From the NCBI GenBank assembly GCA_031258895.1, contig JAIRMF010000089.1, positions 1-10,279 on the forward strand: 10,279 nucleotides of DNA. The letters are read 5' to 3'. Positions 8,113 through 10,279 of this stretch are shown piece after piece. Within the stretch, counting starts at the first letter, position 1; each line of letters opens with the position of its first letter. The notes beneath the pieces were generated by a model, which saw only the letters and a list, made by a program, of their open reading frames with translations, was not told the origin of the DNA and searched no databases. Made by a program: the position numbers and the translations under genes. Source of the DNA: Dysgonamonadaceae bacterium (GTDB lineage: Bacteria; Bacteroidota; Bacteroidia; Bacteroidales; Azobacteroidaceae).

Positions 8113-8254
8113 GTTTTATTTGAATAAAATTCCGGCGAACTGATCACATAATGTATTTTATTTGCCGAAAGTTCTTTTACGAACATATCTGTGTATTCGT
8201 GCGTTTGAGCGACAGCGTGGCAAAGAATACACAGATATGTTCGTTCAACGAAGC
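8113..8254 (+). repeat. 142-bp direct duplication, copy B
   Basis: Second copy of the segment at 7946-8087, 167 bp downstream. Four of the six differences cluster at the right end and extend the internal inverted repeat to 20 bp. It is followed at 8255-8270 by a short hairpin, TATTGT-CGAT-ACAATA. The stretch 8271-8348 is A/T-rich, includes a degenerate echo of the copy (CATAATGTATTTT near 8315) and leads into array 2. Confidence 0.9.
8179..8244. other. Long inverted repeat with 20-bp perfect stem
   Basis: Left arm ACGAACATATCTGTGTATTC (8179-8198) is the exact reverse complement of GAATACACAGATATGTTCGT (8225-8244), with a 26-nt loop. As DNA it could be a cruciform or a binding site; as RNA, a strong stem-loop from either strand. 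No T-run follows either arm, so it is not a usual terminator. Whether it is transcribed is unknown. Confidence 0.8.
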
Positions 8255-8348
8255 TATTGTCGATACAATATCTATAAGTGTTTTGTTCGCATGAATTTTA
8301 TTCAAATCAATTGCATAATGTATTTTTTTTAATGCCGTGTCTAGCGAA

Positions 8349-8642
8349 CAAAATTCTGTTAGCCCTTGTTCGCCGCCGCCATTCGGCGAACAAAACGCCG
8401 AAGGCGTTTAAGACAATGAAATATTTGAGATACGAAGCGCCTATGGAGTTTCTTTCCCCGCGAACCGCGAGAGACAAAACGCCATAGGAGTTTTATTCAA
8501 TGCAGTGTGCGGCGAACGAAATCCCTATGGAGTTTCTTTCCCCGAACACTTCGGCGAACAAAACGCCGAAGGCGTTTAAGATAATGAAGTGTTCGGTAAA
8601 CAAAATCCCTATGGAGTTTCGTCCCCGAAATATACGGCGAAA
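8349..8642 (+). repeat. Array 2 of 42-bp hairpin-core repeats (7 units)
   Basis: Units begin at 8349, 8391, 8433, 8475, 8517, 8559 and 8601, again an exact 42-bp step; the first is degenerate. Units at 8391 and 8559 carry a perfect hairpin AAACGCC-GAA-GGCGTTT (8393-8409 and 8561-8577). Loops of other units read ATA or TAT, as if the core were present in both orientations. The stretch 8446-8546 matches 7818-7918 of array 1 over 101 bp with 2 mismatches, so the arrays share a recent copy event. Open frames on both strands run through the array because 42 is a multiple of 3; they encode 14-residue repeats but I do not call them genes. Confidence 0.88.
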
Positions 8643-8649
8643 AAACCTT

Positions 8650-8694
8650 AAAGACTTTAACGACCTTAACAACTTTAATAACCTTAACAACTAA
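8650..8694 (+). repeat. 9-bp tandem repeat, five units
   Basis: Five 9-bp steps of the type AAYRACYTT: AAAGACTTT, AACGACCTT, AACAACTTT, AATAACCTT, AACAACTAA. They follow array 2 directly and precede the promoter array. If read as protein they would give an N-x-L/F pattern, but no supported gene uses them. The stretch 8695-8739 shows nothing else. Confidence 0.8.
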
Positions 8695-8739
8695 AGCCTC
8701 ACTCCCGCCGAAATTTTCTGCAAAAAAATTCTCGAAAAA

Positions 8740-8771
8740 TTTGGCGGCCCGGAAAAAAAATATTAATTTTG
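8740..8771 (+). promoter_or_regulatory. Tandem promoter 1 of 4
   Basis: TTTG at 8740-8743, a 20-bp spacer, then TAATTTTG at 8764-8771. This fits the Bacteroidetes consensus TTTG-N19-21-TANNTTTG. It is the most diverged of the four units and the farthest from the gene at 8931. Confidence 0.65.
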
Positions 8772-8780
8772 CGCCTGAAA

Positions 8781-8812
8781 TTTGGTGATTAGAAAAAAAT
8801 ATATTACTTTTG
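8781..8812 (+). promoter_or_regulatory. Tandem promoter 2 of 4
   Basis: TTTG at 8781-8784, a 20-bp spacer, then TACTTTTG at 8805-8812; full match to the Bacteroidetes consensus. The unit is a near copy of promoter 3, which lies exactly 42 bp downstream. Confidence 0.7.
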
Positions 8813-8822
8813 TCGCTTGAAA

Positions 8823-8854
8823 TTTGGCAGTTCGAAAAAAATATATTACTTTTG
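8823..8854 (+). promoter_or_regulatory. Tandem promoter 3 of 4
   Basis: TTTG at 8823-8826, a 20-bp spacer containing an A-tract, then TACTTTTG at 8847-8854. The sequence after the -7 box (CACCCG) resembles that of promoter 4 (CACCGT). Confidence 0.7.
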
Positions 8855-8864
8855 CACCCGAGAT

Positions 8865-8895
8865 TTTGTAGTTACGGAAAAAATATATAACTTTG
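8865..8895 (+). promoter_or_regulatory. Tandem promoter 4 of 4, proximal to the DUF6261 gene
   Basis: TTTG at 8865-8868, a 19-bp spacer, then TAACTTTG at 8888-8895. Transcription would start near 8901-8903, leaving a leader of about 30 nt before the ATG at 8931. It is one base shorter than the other units (one T lost in the -7 T-run), giving a 41-bp step. Confidence 0.72.
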
Positions 8896-8930
8896 CACCG
8901 TTAAATGTTAAACTAATTACACTCTAATCA

Positions 8931-9890
8931 ATGGAAAAATTTAAAGCTATTATCTTCCGATCATTGCCGATCGCAGCACACTATGAGTATTGTTCCCAGG
9001 TAAACAGCGAGATAGACGACAGCCCGGAGGCCGTTCTCGAAGCGCTCGGAATCCTCCCGACCGACTTTAAGTTTTGGCTCGGCAAGGAACGCGAGCTCCT
9101 GTTATGGGTGAAAAAAAGCGTCCTGACAGAGCAGATTGCCGAGGCGGACAAGAGGATGGACGTCGCGCTATCCTCGATACGCTCGCAGGTCAAGGCGCTC
9201 GAAAACTATACCAACTCGTCGGTCGCGCAAGCCGCGAGGCGCATCTATATAATGTTGGAGGGCTACGGCGAAGTCAATAAGAAACCGTACGACGAACAGC
9301 TGGGCGACGTCCGCTCAATACTCGGACAGCTCACCGGCAGCGGGCCGTATACATCCGACGTGACCTGGCTCGTCATGGCCGCCTCCGGCATAAACACCAT
9401 GATCTCCGAGCTTAAAAACGCTTTCGACGCCATGGAACAGCTGCTCGCCCAAAGAGAAGAGAGAAACCTGAAGAAACCCGACAAGACATTCCGGGAAGTC
9501 AGAAAAGCCATCGAGCCGATCTACCACAGTATCACAAGCATCATCGACGCCAACTCGGTAGTCGGCACAAGCCCCGCCTTCGACGCGTTCATCAATCACA
9601 TGAACCCCAAGATAGAACGCATCAACGCAGAATTCCACAAGGCAAAACACGACATATCCACCTGCCAGCCGGAGCCCATCGCCCCGCAGGACTACACCGG
9701 CCTGCCCATCACGTTCTCCCCGAAAGTTCTCTACGTCACCCCACAAGGCACCATCAGGCTCGAACTCGGAAAAGACTTCAACGTCGTCTTCACCGACAAT
9801 GTCGAGGTCGGAAACGCAACCCTAACTATCACCGGAAAAGGCAGATACAAAGGACACAAAAAGGTAACATTTATTATAAGGAGGGTATAA
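8931..9890 (+). CDS. DUF6261 (HagB-like) protein with C-terminal Ig-like domain
   Basis: The 319-residue product resembles the Bacteroidetes DUF6261 family, some members of which are annotated as HagB hemagglutinin (Porphyromonas). Recognisable parts are HYEYCSQVNSEI near the start, KKSVLTEQIAEADKRMDVAL (about 62-81), a helix with AQAARRIYIMLEGYG, DEQLGDVRSILGQL, and AFDAFINHMNPKIERINAEF near 222-241. The body is predicted mostly alpha-helical. Residues from about 254 to the end (YTGLPITFSP ... GKDFNVVFTDN ... GNATLTITGKGRYKGHKK) look like the beta-rich repeat module found in bacterial surface proteins. There is no signal peptide or membrane segment, so surface location is unproven. Four promoters precede it and a 42-bp array follows. 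Codons end mostly in C, unlike kdgK to sufE. Biochemical function is unknown. Confidence 0.8.
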   Translation: MEKFKAIIFRSLPIAAHYEYCSQVNSEIDDSPEAVLEALGILPTDFKFWLGKERELLLWVKKSVLTEQIAEADKRMDVALSSIRSQVKALENYTNSSVAQAARRIYIMLEGYGEVNKKPYDEQLGDVRSILGQLTGSGPYTSDVTWLVMAASGINTMISELKNAFDAMEQLLAQREERNLKKPDKTFREVRKAIEPIYHSITSIIDANSVVGTSPAFDAFINHMNPKIERINAEFHKAKHDISTCQPEPIAPQDYTGLPITFSPKVLYVTPQGTIRLELGKDFNVVFTDNVEVGNATLTITGKGRYKGHKKVTFIIRRV

Positions 9891-9895
9891 ATTAA

Positions 9896-10195
9896 GCAAC
9901 AGGTGGGTTTATATACAATAATAATAGTGCGAGAAGAGAAACACATGAGTTTATAGAGCCGCGAAAAGTGAAAGAAGAGAAACAGCTGGGTTTATATACA
10001 ATATTAATAGTAGGAGAAGAGCAACGCAGGTAGTTTTAAAAGCTGTAAAAAGTGAGAGAAGAAAAACAGGTGGTTTTATATACAATATTAATAGTGAGAG
10101 CGAAGCAATACATGAGTTTATAGAGCCGCAAAAATTGAGAGCAAAAAATTATAGATGATTAGAGCTAAGCGATAATAATAAGCATAGAATGGGAA
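9896..10195 (+). repeat. Array 3: ~42-bp repeats in alternating A/B order
   Basis: Starting right after the DUF6261 stop, units begin near 9901, 9943, 9984, 10028, 10068, 10110 and 10153 (steps 40-44 bp). Type A units (9901, 9984, 10068) share TTTATATACAATATTAATAG or a near copy. Type B units (9943, 10110, and degenerate 10028) share CATGAGTTTATAGAGCCGC or a relic of it. Most units end in a purine-rich stretch such as GAGAAGAGAAAC. The A-to-A step is 83-84 bp. The last unit is degenerate. The sequence is unrelated by eye to the hairpin and promoter arrays. No terminator was recognised after the gene. Confidence 0.75.
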
Positions 10196-10279
10196 CGGAT
10201 TTCTTTCTTGATTTGTCTGACAATGCAAAAATACCAGGTGCGGGATATGGGGATATTTCCGCTCCGAGAGAGAAGACGT
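10189..10279 (+). CDS. Possible start of a gene running off the right edge
   Basis: An ATG at 10189 opens a frame with no stop for 30 codons to the window end, starting MGTDFFLDLSDNAKIPGAG. The composition looks less A/T-rich and non-repetitive compared with the array before it, which is the only reason to list it. An open frame of this length is common by chance and no family was recognised. Confidence 0.2.
   Translation, partial: MGTDFFLDLSDNAKIPGAGYGDISAPREKT

Noticed and set aside
8142..8168. dif-like XerCD site (CATAATGTATTTTAT resembles the core of E. coli dif), tempting next to ftsK and a skew switch
   Set aside because: The outer part of the XerD arm does not match, and near copies occur at about 7979 and 8315, while dif is normally single. 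It is best explained as part of the 142-bp duplication.
8278..8487. 69-residue + strand open frame in the repeat region
   Set aside because: It consists largely of 42-bp repeat units, has no recognisable domain, and similar frames stay open on the other strand because the unit is a multiple of three.
7763..8642. CRISPR array
   Set aside because: The putative spacers recur and form types, the 19-bp core is variable, and no cas genes are in the window.
8500..8694. 64-residue + strand frame (and an overlapping 65-residue - strand frame)
   Set aside because: It is made of repeat units plus the 9-bp tandem repeat; there is no promoter or family evidence. Kept only as a finding on frame preservation.
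7676..8930. Insertion sequence or transposon remnant
   Set aside because: No transposase fragment or terminal inverted repeats bounding the region were seen; the inverted repeats present are internal to short units.

Overview
The window looks like a chromosomal segment of a member of the Bacteroidales; the family cannot be resolved from this sequence. The evidence is the FtsQ C-terminus, the ftsK / lolA-like / trxB order, promoters of the Bacteroidetes type (TTTG, 19-20 bp, TANNTTTG), and a protein of the DUF6261 (HagB-like) family. All genes seen are on the + strand.

Layout. Positions 1-4295 hold a tightly spaced run: ftsK (5' end outside the window), ftsQ, a LolA-like periplasmic protein and thioredoxin reductase trxB, with gaps of 21-32 bp. 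After an 86-bp gap with a promoter, a second run holds kdgK and eda, which together turn 2-keto-3-deoxygluconate into pyruvate and glyceraldehyde-3-phosphate. It continues with a lipoprotein of the M28 / glutaminyl-cyclase type whose start overlaps eda by 11 bp. A 164-bp gap carrying two perfect hairpins separates this from sufE (sulfur transfer for Fe-S assembly).

Positions 7676-8930 hold no convincing gene and are full of ordered repeats. There are two arrays of 42-bp units, most of which begin with a short hairpin-forming core. Between them is a 142-bp direct duplication containing a long inverted repeat with a 20-bp perfect stem in one copy. A 9-bp tandem repeat follows, and then four consecutive Bacteroidetes-type promoters spaced 41-42 bp apart, all pointing at the next gene.

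That gene (8931-9890) encodes a cytoplasmic-looking DUF6261/HagB-like protein with an extra C-terminal beta-rich (Ig-like) domain. It is followed by a third array, of different sequence, again with a period near 42 bp and an A-B alternation of about 84 bp. An unsupported open frame begins at the right edge.

The most unusual signal is this architecture: three arrays of unrelated sequence, all with the same ~42-bp period (two of them approximately), bracketing and driving one accessory gene. Base composition on the coding strand also switches sharply: ftsK is A/C-rich, ftsQ to sufE are G/T-rich, and the DUF6261 gene is strongly C-rich. This suggests rearrangement or different replication-strand histories for these blocks.
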